A stretch of DNA of 64,000 nucleotides from JALOLV01 sp046295175 (GTDB taxonomy: Bacteria; Bacteroidota; Bacteroidia; Cytophagales; Spirosomataceae). Numbering within the stretch: the first letter of the stretch is position 1; each line of letters begins with the position of its first letter. The position numbers and the translations under genes are program-made. The notes below the pieces were generated by a model. It ran no database searches. It saw nothing but the letters and a program-made list of their open reading frames with translations, and was not told where the DNA came from. The DNA lies in assembly GCA_046295175.1 (NCBI GenBank), contig JBKBNY010000008.1, positions 124,001-188,000 of the forward strand, in the 5' to 3' direction. Positions 50,848-59,329 of this stretch are shown here, piece after piece.

Positions 50848-51831
50848 ATGTATTTCCTAACAAAACAAACAAAAACGTTAATTACAACACTTATATTGAC
50901 CGTATATGGCAAAAATCTGTATGCTCAAAACAGTACCAATGTACAAGTGCTTGATGTAAAGCAAGTACTACAAAAAGAACGTCCGACGGCCTCAGTTGGC
51001 TCGGTGCATCAGATTGCAGCCGACACCACCGAAATCATGTATTACTCATTTGAAGAAGGGCGGGCGGTTCCATTCAACAAGAAATTTGTTAATTCCGAAG
51101 ACTCAAAAACTTCGGCTGTTTATGTTTGTGAAGGAAATAGTGTGGTTCTGACAGCTCCCGACTACGGCGAAAACGCCACGTATTCGTGGAAAGGCCCACA
51201 AGGATTTGCATCGTATGCTCAGCAAGTAATGATTGATAAAGTGACTCCTTTTCAGGCGGGTTACTACAATATTACCATCAAGAAAAACGGTACGACGACT
51301 CTCGGAAAAATAAAATTGATGGTCAAAGAAAAACCAACGGCAATAGCCGAAGGCGGAATATTTTGTTCGGGCGAACCCATCAAAATAGCAGCTGCCGATG
51401 CGGGAATCGGGGCAAAGTATCGCTGGACTCAGCCGCCGTCTGATTTTACGGCTAATACCAAAGATGTTAATATCGACAATCTCATGGTGGGTACTTACAG
51501 GTATTATCTGACGGTTACGAAAGGCGGTTGCAAAGCTATGGATACCGCTCGTGTAGAGGTAAAACAGATTCCGGTGGCGATTACCAGCAGTATCACCATC
51601 AAAGAAGGCGAGGTAGCAAAACTAACCGCTGCCGATGCCGGAACGGGGGCAACTTACAGCTGGAAAGGCCCGTATCTCGGTATTATCAATGAGCAAAATC
51701 CGAGTGTAAAAGGTTTACCAGTTGGCAAGTATATTTATATTCTGACGGTTGTGAAGAATGGTTGTCATTCGATGAATGTTACGGTAGTAGAGGTTGAGAA
51801 GAATGAGATAAATGCCTCAAATAAGAATTAG
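50848..51831 (+). CDS. secreted protein with three Ig/PKD-like repeats
   Basis: 327 residues with a signal peptide ending GKNLYAQ near residue 27. After a linker (28-95), three Ig/PKD-like repeats are visible. Each has VYVCEGNSVVLTAPDYGENATYSWKGP-type strands: the first at 98-175, the second at 178-255 (GGIFCSGEPIKIAAADAGIG, YRWTQPPSDF), the third at 258-320 (IKEGEVAKLTAADAGTGATY). No catalytic domain or T9SS tail is present, so it may be an adhesin or structural periplasmic protein. The next gene begins 67 bp later with its own -7 element. Family name unknown. Confidence 0.8.
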   Translation: MYFLTKQTKTLITTLILTVYGKNLYAQNSTNVQVLDVKQVLQKERPTASVGSVHQIAADTTEIMYYSFEEGRAVPFNKKFVNSEDSKTSAVYVCEGNSVVLTAPDYGENATYSWKGPQGFASYAQQVMIDKVTPFQAGYYNITIKKNGTTTLGKIKLMVKEKPTAIAEGGIFCSGEPIKIAAADAGIGAKYRWTQPPSDFTANTKDVNIDNLMVGTYRYYLTVTKGGCKAMDTARVEVKQIPVAITSSITIKEGEVAKLTAADAGTGATYSWKGPYLGIINEQNPSVKGLPVGKYIYILTVVKNGCHSMNVTVVEVEKNEINASNKN

Positions 51832-51851
51832 AATTATTTGATTAATTTCGA

Positions 51852-51859
51852 TAGTTTTG
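51852..51859 (+). promoter_or_regulatory. predicted -7 element for exonuclease gene
   Basis: TAGTTTTG matches TAnnTTTG, 39 bp ahead of the ATG at 51899. Confidence 0.45.
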
Positions 51860-51898
51860 TAAAGTGGGATGCGTCATGTATCCCATTTTTGCTTTTAT

Positions 51899-52465
51899 AT
51901 GTCAAGAATTTTGTTTTTCGATACCGAAACCACTGGTCTGCCCCGCAACTGGAAAGCTCCTTATACCGATACTCGCAATTGGCCCCGAATGGTTCAATTG
52001 GCTTTTCAGCAATACGATTTTCAAGGCAATTTATTGGTCGAAAACAATCTGATTATCAAACCCGAAGGCTATACGATTCCACTCGATGCAACTCGGATTC
52101 ACCGAATCACCACCGAGCGAGCTATTGCAGAAGGCGAAGATTTAGAAGAAGCTCTGCTGATTTTTGAGACATTGCTCCAAAACTCAACGCTGTTGGTCGG
52201 GCATAATATCAGTTTTGATTTGAATATCATCGGAGCCGAATTTGTCAGAAAAAACATTAATCCGCAAAAATTATTCCGCAAAAAACATTTCTGTACCATG
52301 CGAAACACCGTTCGATACGGTCAGAAATGGATGAAGTTATCCGACTTACATTTTCGATTATTTAATCAACCATTTGCCGAAGCCCACGATGCAAGTGTCG
52401 ATGTAGCCATTACGGCCAAATGTTTTTGGGAATTGATGAATCGGGGCGTTTTGAAAGCCAATTAA
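51899..52465 (+). CDS. DEDDh 3'-5' exonuclease (DnaQ/RNase T-like)
   Basis: 188 residues from ATG 51899 (MSRILFFDTETTGLP). Exo I holds Asp8 and Glu10, Exo II is VGHNISFDLNIIGAEF and Exo III is EAHDASVDVAITAKCF with the catalytic His. These are the four acidic residues and His of DEDDh exonucleases. It may proofread or trim DNA or RNA ends; stand-alone versions occur across Bacteroidota. The longer frame from 51869 has no domain support. Convergent with the beta-propeller gene. Confidence 0.92.
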   Translation: MSRILFFDTETTGLPRNWKAPYTDTRNWPRMVQLAFQQYDFQGNLLVENNLIIKPEGYTIPLDATRIHRITTERAIAEGEDLEEALLIFETLLQNSTLLVGHNISFDLNIIGAEFVRKNINPQKLFRKKHFCTMRNTVRYGQKWMKLSDLHFRLFNQPFAEAHDASVDVAITAKCFWELMNRGVLKAN

Positions 52466-52498
52466 ACAAAAAGACGTATGCGATACGCCACAACGTTA

Positions 52499-53785
52499 TT
52501 ATTTCAGAATCTTTACCGAATGTACCCCTCTATTGAGATAAAACTTAATGTCTTGCTTGGTCAATGAAGGTTTTTCGCCACGATTTACCTTCCAGAATTC
52601 GATTCCGCCGAGGCGTTTCCCAAAATTAAAATAATCATAAACCGTAACCGCCAAGTTTTCGCCTTTGGTATCAAAAGTGATTCCCTGCGGCATGATTCCT
52701 TCAAATTCGTAATCGTTCACATTGCTCAAAGTACCATCTTCTGATAATTTAAGTAACGAAATCGACGATTTTTTTGTCAATTGCGGACTATCCCACGGAT
52801 AAAAAGAATGATTCATATTGGCAACCGCCACAAGGCTACCATCGGGGCTAATGGCGAAGTTTTCGGGGTTTTCACCTACTTTTGCTTTAGTCAGTAGATA
52901 ATGGTCGGTTGTACCTTCGAGGTTAAATCGCATTACAAATATCTCTCCTTTTGAATCGCCCGAAGATTCACTTTTTACTGCATTGAGCCATTTCATATCG
53001 GCTACCAAATAGTACTTACCATCTGGGGTAAACTGTCCACCAGCCGGAAAACTCCCTACTTTAACGGGTTTTCCGACGATTTCGGTACGAATCACCTTCT
53101 GGGTTGGTCCATCTCGCAATACTTTGATTAACCCAACCTCTTTTGAGTCTTCGAGTGTAAACGCCAAATAATCACCATTTGGATGCCACGAAATATCGGT
53201 TACTTTTCCAGCCGGAAATGACTGCGGTTTGTTGATGATTCGGATTGGTTTTCCAGTAGCGTCGAGTTCCAAAACCTGCAATTCTTTTCCGTATTCTTCG
53301 GTCGTAATCGCCAAATATTCACCGCTCGGACTCACCTCTACGGCCAAAGGATTTTTACCAGTCGGAAACTTAAACAAAACTTTAGGCTGACTCAAATCGG
53401 CAATATCTATCACCGTAACGAATCCGCCTGCTGGCAAATCAGTATTTACATCTTTGACTTCGGTCTGGCTATCGGCAATCATCCCACGCGACTCGACCAC
53501 ATATGCAAATTTACCATTGGGCGAAACCGAAAGCCCTTTGGTCCAATTCACAACCGAATTTGAAGCTATAACGGTTTTGATTTCGTCATTAATCTGAAAC
53601 GGGAATTTGATAACTGCGAATTGGTCTCTTGCTCCTTTTTCTTTTAGTAAGCGGCCATCGATGTACGCCGAAGCGGCCATGTCGGCATCCGAAATCGCGA
53701 CGATTCCCTTCGCATTAAAATTAATTTGTTGAGCAAAAACTGAAATATTTATTAAGGCTCCGAGAAGAGTAAGGTTCTTTTTCAT
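52499..53785 (-). CDS. periplasmic seven-bladed beta-propeller protein (YncE/lactonase-like)
   Basis: 428 residues with signal peptide MKKNLTLLGALINISVFA. Repeated blade units with SPNGKFAYVVES, VSPSGEYLAITTEE, SWHPNGDYLAFTLED, TPDGKYYLVADM, SPDGSLVAVANM and FDTKGENLAVTVYD identify a YncE or lactonase-type propeller. Enzymatic residues for lactonase activity are not evident, so it may bind a ligand or cofactor. It follows a terminator (53830-53866) and is probably transcribed alone. Confidence 0.85.
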   Translation of the reverse strand: MKKNLTLLGALINISVFAQQINFNAKGIVAISDADMAASAYIDGRLLKEKGARDQFAVIKFPFQINDEIKTVIASNSVVNWTKGLSVSPNGKFAYVVESRGMIADSQTEVKDVNTDLPAGGFVTVIDIADLSQPKVLFKFPTGKNPLAVEVSPSGEYLAITTEEYGKELQVLELDATGKPIRIINKPQSFPAGKVTDISWHPNGDYLAFTLEDSKEVGLIKVLRDGPTQKVIRTEIVGKPVKVGSFPAGGQFTPDGKYYLVADMKWLNAVKSESSGDSKGEIFVMRFNLEGTTDHYLLTKAKVGENPENFAISPDGSLVAVANMNHSFYPWDSPQLTKKSSISLLKLSEDGTLSNVNDYEFEGIMPQGITFDTKGENLAVTVYDYFNFGKRLGGIEFWKVNRGEKPSLTKQDIKFYLNRGVHSVKILK

Positions 53786-53829
53786 CAGTGGTATAGGCTA
53801 TCGTAATAAGCACAATTATACATAAAAAA

Positions 53830-53866
53830 TAAGCTTTAAACGAACAAATCATTCATTTAAAGCTTA
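53830..53866 (-). terminator. terminator after the Dabb gene
   Basis: TAAGCTTTAAA (53830-53840) and TTTAAAGCTTA (53856-53866) form a perfect 11-bp stem. On the minus strand a T-rich run (TTTTTTATG) follows. Confidence 0.8.
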
Positions 53867-53935
53867 AAACAGGTTGCAAATTTCCGAAAATCCTTCGGAT
53901 AATCCACCAAAAAATCTAAAAAACCTATTTACTGG

Positions 53936-54250
53936 TTACGATTCGGCATCATAAACCACGACTCTCTCCCACAGATGCGAGCATTTGTCAATGAATTTTT
54001 TATGGTCAGGATGCGGCTGATACGCATCTTGGTCTTCTTTGTTATCGAAGATGAATGTTATCGAAAAATTGTAGGTCGAATCAATCACTTCGCGGTTGGT
54101 AGCCGCTGGTTTTCCTACGTAAGATGTCTTGATTAAATCAATCGTAGCCAATTCGAGCAATCCTTCGTGTAGAGCTTGTTGGTCGGCTTCGCTGTTTGGG
54201 TTTTTCAACCAGAAAAATACAGTGTGTACAAATCCTTTTTGAAGACTCAT
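53936..54250 (-). CDS. Dabb (stress-responsive A/B barrel) protein
   Basis: 104 residues from ATG 54250 (MSLQKGFVHTVFFWLKN). The ferredoxin-like dimeric alpha/beta-barrel fold of the Dabb family is seen in VHTVFFWLKNPNSEADQQAL, SYVGKPAATNREVIDST, FSITFIFDNKEDQDAYQPHP and HKKFIDKCSHLWERVVVYD. Family members dimerise; functions vary (stress response, small-molecule cyclases). The longer frame from 54331 runs through an AT-rich inverted repeat and is unlikely. Role here is unknown. Confidence 0.9.
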   Translation of the reverse strand: MSLQKGFVHTVFFWLKNPNSEADQQALHEGLLELATIDLIKTSYVGKPAATNREVIDSTYNFSITFIFDNKEDQDAYQPHPDHKKFIDKCSHLWERVVVYDAES

Positions 54251-54303
54251 AAAATGGTTTTGGTTTAAGAGATAAAATATTGAATGTAGAATTTTTCTAA
54301 TTT

Positions 54304-54403
54304 TTCGAATAATCCGAATTAAAAATCGCAATTAGAAATCTCTACAAAATTATAAGATATGACATTCAATTCGAGATATTCTGAATCATTCGGATTATTC
54401 GAA
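54304..54403. repeat. 16-bp perfect inverted repeat with long spacer
   Basis: TTCGAATAATCCGAAT (54304-54319) and ATTCGGATTATTCGAA (54388-54403) are exact reverse complements separated by 68 bp between two minus-strand genes. The core ATAATCCGAATT also occurs near 30470. Confidence 0.7.
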
Positions 54404-54410
54404 TAATTTT

Positions 54411-55592
54411 TCATTTATTCAAACTAAAGAATTCAAAAGTACCCAGCAAATAATCATTGATTGTTGAGCCGTGCGTACCACCGGGTGTTAGCTTAGATTC
54501 TACATTAGCACCACGAGCTTTCATGGCAGCCAAAGTTGTTGTTGTATTAAATCCTGGAACTAAATCGTCAGCATCGCCATAGAATAATTTGAGCGGCTTG
54601 GTTGGTTTCCAATCGTGTACGTCATTGTCTTTGATTGCATTCACCAAAGGTGTATCGGTTCCGTTCAAAACTCCGTTTTTGAAAGCATCCGTTACCGTCA
54701 GGTGCAAACTGGTGCTGATATTGGCAAACTGCTTGTTGGTCTGCACAGCCGTTGCAAAAGGTTCTTTGAAATAGCTACTCGCGGGGCGATTGAGCTTATA
54801 GATGCGGTCGTAGGTCAATAAAACCCAAACGTAGAGATTGGTGCTACTCGGTACAGCACTCGACGGCTGGCTCACCAAGCGTCTAAAACTCTCGGTTTTG
54901 TTGTAAGCCCCAGAGCCTGCCGTTACGGCTTTTAGGTTAAACTCTGTCGGTACTTCATCCTCAATTTTTTTGAATAACGACATAGTAGCAAAGCCACCTT
55001 CTGAGTAACCGCTTAGGTAAAGGCTATTGTTCCAGTTTATCTTGTTGTCTTTGATGAATTCTTTTGCCGCACGGATAAAATCAAGCGAAGCCGTTGCCAA
55101 TCCTTCACGATGCTCGTAGCTGTGAGGTAGATTTTTAGATTCGCCGTAACCGATATAGTCTGGCATGGCAACGATGTAGCCAGTAGTCGCCAAAAACGAC
55201 CCGATTTGCCCTTCGCTATTTGCCCCGAAATACGATGGTGCATCGGCATCGTTGATGATTGTTCCGTGTTGAAGACTCGCCAGAGGTAATGACTCGGTCA
55301 AACCTATCGGAACCGCCAAACCACCCGAAGCCGTGATTTCGGTGCCGTCGGTGTTTTTGGTTTTGTAAACAATTCTGTACTGTTTAACACCCGAACGTAC
55401 AAATAAAGCTATTTGGGGTCCCAAAGAGCCAAGCGACTTAACAACCTCATCTTTTGTAGCGAATTCTTTTACGAGCGTGCTACTTACCAAATACTTATTT
55501 TGTGGGGTTGTTTCGCCCCCATCTTTACAGCCATTGAGTACAAAAACAAATAGTACAAAGGCATAAATGACTCTTTTGTAGGTTTTTAACAT
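54411..55592 (-). CDS. alpha/beta-hydrolase lipoprotein (lipase/peptidase-like)
   Basis: 393 residues. Lipoprotein signal ends FVLNGC at residue 22. The alpha/beta-hydrolase fold is clear: oxyanion-side PLASLQHGTII, VAMPDYIGYGESKNLPHSYEHR, nucleophile elbow GYSEGGFATMSL, acid Asp in FYGDADDLVPGFNTT and His in TPGGTHGSTINDYL. Length and layout resemble the secretory-lipase group (LIP family) and S9-type peptidases. Predicted to be a membrane-anchored esterase on the outer membrane. Two hairpins upstream separate it from the reductase gene. Substrate is unknown. Confidence 0.85.
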   Translation of the reverse strand: MLKTYKRVIYAFVLFVFVLNGCKDGGETTPQNKYLVSSTLVKEFATKDEVVKSLGSLGPQIALFVRSGVKQYRIVYKTKNTDGTEITASGGLAVPIGLTESLPLASLQHGTIINDADAPSYFGANSEGQIGSFLATTGYIVAMPDYIGYGESKNLPHSYEHREGLATASLDFIRAAKEFIKDNKINWNNSLYLSGYSEGGFATMSLFKKIEDEVPTEFNLKAVTAGSGAYNKTESFRRLVSQPSSAVPSSTNLYVWVLLTYDRIYKLNRPASSYFKEPFATAVQTNKQFANISTSLHLTVTDAFKNGVLNGTDTPLVNAIKDNDVHDWKPTKPLKLFYGDADDLVPGFNTTTTLAAMKARGANVESKLTPGGTHGSTINDYLLGTFEFFSLNK

Positions 55593-55625
55593 CCGAATAA
55601 ACGCTTTAATATTTTTGATAACAGC

Positions 55626-55696
55626 AAAACGGTTAAAACCGTTTAGATATTTTCTACTATATCCATTAACCCACGATAAAAATCAAGGGTTAATGG
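55626..55696. terminator. two hairpins between reductase and hydrolase genes
   Basis: CCATTAACCC (55663-55672) and GGGTTAATGG (55687-55696) form a perfect 10-bp stem 24 bp after the reductase stop. AAACGGTT / AACCGTTT near 55626-55645 forms a second perfect stem closer to the hydrolase start. T-runs are weak; the second could be an operator for the hydrolase gene. Confidence 0.55.
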
Positions 55697-55719
55697 TAAG
55701 GAATCCAAAATTCAGAATT

Positions 55720-56622
55720 TTACTCTTCTTTTTTAGTTTTTGTATTTTGCTTAATGGCAGCTTGGATGAAATCCCACATTTCGTTCGGAATAATATTGAG
55801 GTGATTGAACTCGCCTGCCCCATTTATCCATTCGCCACCATCTATTGTTACGACTTCGCCATTGACATAAGACGAAAAATCAGACATCAGATACGCCGCC
55901 AAATTGGCCAATTCTTGATGCTCACCTACTCTTTTGAGCGGAACATTGCCATGAGCCGAAAATCTATCACGCAAATGCTCAGGAAAAGCATCAATCGGGA
56001 ATAATCTATCCCAAGCACCTTTGGTTGGAAATGGCCCCGGTGCGATAGCATTAAAACGGATTCCGTATTTGGCCCATTCTACCGCCAACGAGCGAGTCAT
56101 TGCCAAAACCCCCGATTTTGCCATTGCCGAAGGCACAACAAAAGCCGAGCCTGTCCAGGCGTAAGTCGTTACGATACTCAATACTGTGGCTTTTTGCTGC
56201 TGCTCAATCCAATGCTTACCAAATGCCAAAGTCGTGTAGTATGTTCCTTTCAATACAATATCAACCACGGTGTCGATAGCACGGTGCGAAAGGCGTTCGG
56301 TTGGCGAGATAAAGTTTCCGGCTGCGTTATTCAATAGGCCATGCACGCCACCAAACTCAGCAATCGTTTTATCTTTCATGGCTTCGATAGCTCCATAATC
56401 ACGGACATCGCATGCAATCGGCAGTACTTTTCCGCCAGTTGCAGTTTCGAGTTCGTGGGCTGTTTCTTCTAAAACTGGTAGTTTACGGCTCGTAATGACC
56501 ACTTTGGCTCCGAGTTCTAAGAAATATTTACTCATTGATTTACCGAGGCCCGTTCCGCCACCAGTTACCACAATTACTTTGCCTTCTAAAGCTCCATCAC
56601 GAAGCATGGGTTGATTATACAT
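55720..56622 (-). CDS. 2,4-dienoyl-CoA reductase (SDR family, DECR-like)
   Basis: 300 residues. The Rossmann nucleotide site TGGGTGLG (about 20-27) and NNAAGNFI are followed by the segment FVVPSAMAKSGVLAMTRSLA. This has Ser where classical SDRs have the catalytic Tyr of YxxxK. Peroxisomal and mitochondrial DECR proteins show the same VVPSAxAKxGV pattern, and match further in AIAPGPFPTKGAW and ELANLAAYLMSD. It should reduce 2,4-dienoyl-CoA with NADPH, allowing beta-oxidation of polyunsaturated acyl chains. No other beta-oxidation gene is nearby. Monocistronic. Confidence 0.9.
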   Translation of the reverse strand: MYNQPMLRDGALEGKVIVVTGGGTGLGKSMSKYFLELGAKVVITSRKLPVLEETAHELETATGGKVLPIACDVRDYGAIEAMKDKTIAEFGGVHGLLNNAAGNFISPTERLSHRAIDTVVDIVLKGTYYTTLAFGKHWIEQQQKATVLSIVTTYAWTGSAFVVPSAMAKSGVLAMTRSLAVEWAKYGIRFNAIAPGPFPTKGAWDRLFPIDAFPEHLRDRFSAHGNVPLKRVGEHQELANLAAYLMSDFSSYVNGEVVTIDGGEWINGAGEFNHLNIIPNEMWDFIQAAIKQNTKTKKEE

Positions 56623-56804
56623 ATCTTTATTGGTTTATAGTTTTTGTTGAATAAAGCAAATATAGTAAAAGTTTCGGGTTTGGGATTTTAAGTAGCTAAT
56701 CGAAAATAGTTATTTGTGAATCTCAATTCATAAAGTACTGATTACGAGCTATTTACTCTTGTACCTTATATCAATTTTCTTGTTTCTGATTTCCTCAAAA
56801 AAAT

Positions 56805-56832
56805 AGCCACTGGCTATTACTAACCAGTGGCT
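56805..56832 (-). terminator. terminator after yceI copy 2
   Basis: AGCCACTGG (56805-56813) and CCAGTGGCT (56824-56832) form a perfect 9-bp stem. On the minus strand a T-run (ATTTTTTTG) follows. Confidence 0.88.
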
Positions 56833-56864
56833 TTCTTATCCTCTCGCCTCAACCAAACTATTTC

Positions 56865-57479
56865 TTAAACGCCTTTTCCAGCTACTAATTTTACATCAAC
56901 TGTGAAATTATCGTAGATGAAGTTATCTCCTAAATCTGAGAACAATGACTTCGACTTGAATTTGATACCGAATTTAGTACGGTCAACTTCAAATTTAGCA
57001 TTTGCCGATACTTTTCCTGATTTATCAACCGATACTGTTGCAGGGAAAGTGATTGACTGCTTGATACCTTTGATTGTCAAATCGCCAGTGATGTCATAAG
57101 CAGTTGCACTTTTTGCTACGGCTTTAGTGATTTTGAATGTAGATGTTGGGAATTTCTCAGAACCAAAGAAATCTTCTGATTTCAAGTGTCCGACCAATTT
57201 ACCGTTGTATTCGCCTTGCAAATCAGCACAAGTGATAGAGTTCATATCAATTGTGAATTCGCCACCAGTCAATTTTGCACCATCTACTACCAAGCTACCA
57301 CTCTGAATCTGGATTGCACCGTTATGCTCGCCAGAGAATTTTTTACCTAACCATCCAAAAGAACTTGCTTTTGTATCTACTTTGTAAGAAACCGCCTTCT
57401 TGGTTGCCTTACCACCATCGTTTGCCACGGCTACAAAAGCCGCCAACATCACTACTACAAATAATTTAACTACTTTCAT
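56865..57479 (-). CDS. YceI-family protein, secreted form
   Basis: 204 residues with signal peptide MKVVKLFVVVMLAAFVAVA. The YceI barrel is visible as KASSFGWLGKKFSGEHNGAI, FTIDMNSITCADLQGEYNGK, LKSEDFFGSEKFPTSTFKIT, DLTIKGIKQSITFPATVSVD and FEVDRTKFGIKFKSK. It is a periplasmic counterpart of the cytoplasmic copy at 38429 and probably binds isoprenoid or lipid ligands. It follows marR by 108 bp on the same strand. No copy of the marR palindrome lies in the gap, so it may be co-transcribed with marR or separately controlled. Confidence 0.93.
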   Translation of the reverse strand: MKVVKLFVVVMLAAFVAVANDGGKATKKAVSYKVDTKASSFGWLGKKFSGEHNGAIQIQSGSLVVDGAKLTGGEFTIDMNSITCADLQGEYNGKLVGHLKSEDFFGSEKFPTSTFKITKAVAKSATAYDITGDLTIKGIKQSITFPATVSVDKSGKVSANAKFEVDRTKFGIKFKSKSLFSDLGDNFIYDNFTVDVKLVAGKGV

Positions 57480-57587
57480 CTTGTTTGTAAAATTGAATTA
57501 TTAAAATTTAAAATACTTATTCTATCGGTTATATATTTTATTTTCAAAAAACTTTTAGTTCGAGGCTATCCACCTCTGCATTTAGTG

Positions 57588-58043
57588 CTACTTTTCTCTC
57601 AGTTTATCGAGCAAATTACTCAATGTTTCGGCTTCGGTTTCGGTTAATTTACTAAAGCCACCTTCCCAGTTTTTTTGAAGACCATCAATTTCATTCAAAA
57701 TCTTTAGACCCTTTTCGGTGATTGATACATCGCAGGCTCGGCGGTCGGTTGCTCGTTGGTTTCGCTCAACCAAGCCTTTTAGCAACAATTTATCAACCAA
57801 TCTCGAAGCATTCGACATTTTATCAAGCATACGCTCAATGATTTCATTTACCGTAATCGGATTGGGGTGCTGCCCACGAAGAATCCGCAAAACATTGTAT
57901 TGTTGACCCGATAAACCATACTTTTTCAAAAAACAAGCCTGCTCAGTAGTCAGCCAATTGCTCGTAAACAAGATGTTTACGGTAACTTTCTCAAGCGGGC
58001 TTCTGAAAGGTTTGGTTTGTTTAATGTCTTCAAGTATTGACAT
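57588..58043 (-). CDS. MarR-family transcriptional regulator
   Basis: 151 residues. Winged-helix signature GLSGQQYNVLRILRGQHPN, TVNEIIERMLDKMSNASRLVDKLL (in parts) and RNQRATDRRACDVSITEKGLKIL. N- and C-terminal helices form the dimer. It probably represses its own gene through the near-palindrome 26 bp upstream of the ATG and perhaps yceI copy 1, which has the same site. Ligands are unknown; YceI partners suggest lipophilic stressors. Confidence 0.93.
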   Translation of the reverse strand: MSILEDIKQTKPFRSPLEKVTVNILFTSNWLTTEQACFLKKYGLSGQQYNVLRILRGQHPNPITVNEIIERMLDKMSNASRLVDKLLLKGLVERNQRATDRRACDVSITEKGLKILNEIDGLQKNWEGGFSKLTETEAETLSNLLDKLREK

Positions 58044-58068
58044 TGAGTTAATTTATCAAGTAATGAAA

Positions 58069-58086
58069 TATATGTCTATACATATA
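58069..58086. promoter_or_regulatory. operator candidate ahead of marR
   Basis: TATATGTCTATACATATA is a near-perfect palindrome 26 bp before the marR ATG. It differs by one base from the perfect palindrome at 38363-38380 ahead of yceI copy 1. Confidence 0.6.
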
Positions 58087-58224
58087 ATACAAAAACTGTT
58101 AATTTATTGTTCCCGATTCAAGAATAATTTTTTTCAGAATTCCTCCAGTAAAACACAAGATACTTAATATCAAGTCATTAAGTTTAAAATTTATCAGAAT
58201 AAATCTCAGAAAAACGAATTTTAT

Positions 58225-58232
58225 TATATTTG
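58225..58232 (+). promoter_or_regulatory. predicted -7 element for the 58260 gene
   Basis: TATATTTG matches TAnnTTTG, 27 bp ahead of the ATG. Confidence 0.5.
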
Positions 58233-58259
58233 CCGATTCTCACCTATATTTACAAACCC

Positions 58260-58787
58260 ATGAAAAAATTATCTATTCTCTTCTCTTTACTAATCTTTGC
58301 TCTGGTTTCAAATGCCCAAAATACTGCAGATATTCCCGAAAATAAAGCAGTTATGAACAACGGAATTGAATACAGCTATACCATCCGAAACGAGCGTGAC
58401 GAAGAAAGCTACTCTCGCTATGAAGTGACAATCATGGCTCAGAACAAGAGCGGCTGCCAATTAATTTACCTAAAAAATGATAATTTACTCAATCTTTTTG
58501 ATGGAGACCCTTCGGCAATTGCTCGTTTTGAATGTCTAAATGCTACGGGCAAACGCCTTACATCGAAGGGGGCAAACCTAAAAGCAAGACCATTCTATGT
58601 ACCGTACAGCCAGCCCGAAAAAGGAGCCGATGGCAAGACTGTCTATCGAAATGTACGTGTGCAAGGTGGATATTTGCTCAAAAACGGCAGTAGCGTCTCG
58701 AATGATTTGATTGTGATTGTTCCGAAAGGCGAACGCCCAAGATTCAAGGTCAGAATCCAGAATTTTTCAGAATTAACAACCGATTGA
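58260..58787 (+). CDS. secreted protein of unknown function
   Basis: 175 residues from ATG 58260 (MKKLSILFSLLIFALVSNAQ, signal peptide). Mature beta-rich domain: MNNGIEYSYTIRNERDEESY, RYEVTIMAQNKSGCQLIYL, ARFECLNATGKRLTSKGANL, YVPYSQPEKGADGKTVYRNV and RVQGGYLLKNGSSVSNDLIV. I do not recognise a named family; it looks like a small periplasmic beta-sandwich protein. It precedes the hairpin-rich region and the glycine-rich peptide gene, but a terminator at 58905 probably separates their transcripts. Confidence 0.75.
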   Translation: MKKLSILFSLLIFALVSNAQNTADIPENKAVMNNGIEYSYTIRNERDEESYSRYEVTIMAQNKSGCQLIYLKNDNLLNLFDGDPSAIARFECLNATGKRLTSKGANLKARPFYVPYSQPEKGADGKTVYRNVRVQGGYLLKNGSSVSNDLIVIVPKGERPRFKVRIQNFSELTTD

Positions 58788-59329
58788 TTTGGTATAGGAT
58801 TTACGCAAAATAACGAGTCAGTTTTCTTTAGTGTCGGGTTTGCAAACCTAATGCCAAAGAAAAAATCACAATACGAACTGGCTCATATACAAAAATTTCG
58901 ATTTAGCACATTGTACGCAAAAACTGCATCAATGTGCTATTTTTTGTATTGTTTCTACCGAAATCTACCCACAAACGCCAAACTAATTCTTCGTCTAAAA
59001 TTCTGACTTTCAAAAAAAATGGGCTTCCAGAAATCCAAACTAAATCTATCGCCGTACATATAAAAAATTGTAAAACAACTTGCTGCTTTTTAAGCGGACT
59101 ATGCTCGCATCTCTTATAAATCTGCGATGAGCCTAAACAGGTCTCATCATAGATTTATACTCCCAGAATACGCTGTGATACTATTTAAAAATTGAGTGAT
59201 TGGTGTGTGTAATTTTCGCACCGATTTCGAGCTTCTTGATGTGTGGTTCTATGCATCAAGTGAGTTTGGATTAATGGATATTCTCTAATATCATAAAATT
59301 AATTTTTAACTATTAAACCTTTTTGAACA
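58788..59329. other. 542-bp intergenic region with several strong hairpins
   Basis: Holds four inverted repeats: 58815-58884 (nested, apex GGTTTGCAAACC, outer arms GAGTCAGTT and AACTGGCTC), 58905-58938 (terminator), 59115-59159 (17-nt arms, two mismatches, plus CCT/AGG and loop AAAC) and 59235-59260 (CTTGATG/CATCAAG). No convincing ORF lies between. It could contain a structured RNA, an untranslated leader or REP-like repeats. The first apex resembles palindromic repeats linked to RAYT transposases in other bacteria, but this is only a visual likeness. Confidence 0.55.
58905..58946 (+). terminator. terminator of the secreted protein gene
   Basis: AGCACATTG (58905-58913) and CAATGTGCT (58930-58938) form a perfect 9-bp stem followed by ATTTTTTG. 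Confidence 0.8.

Noticed and set aside
58934..59119. Small ORF of 61 codons (MLFFVLFLPKSTHKRQ...) upstream of the glycine-rich peptide
   Set aside because: It begins inside a terminator stem, has no recognisable domain and runs through sequence without coding character.
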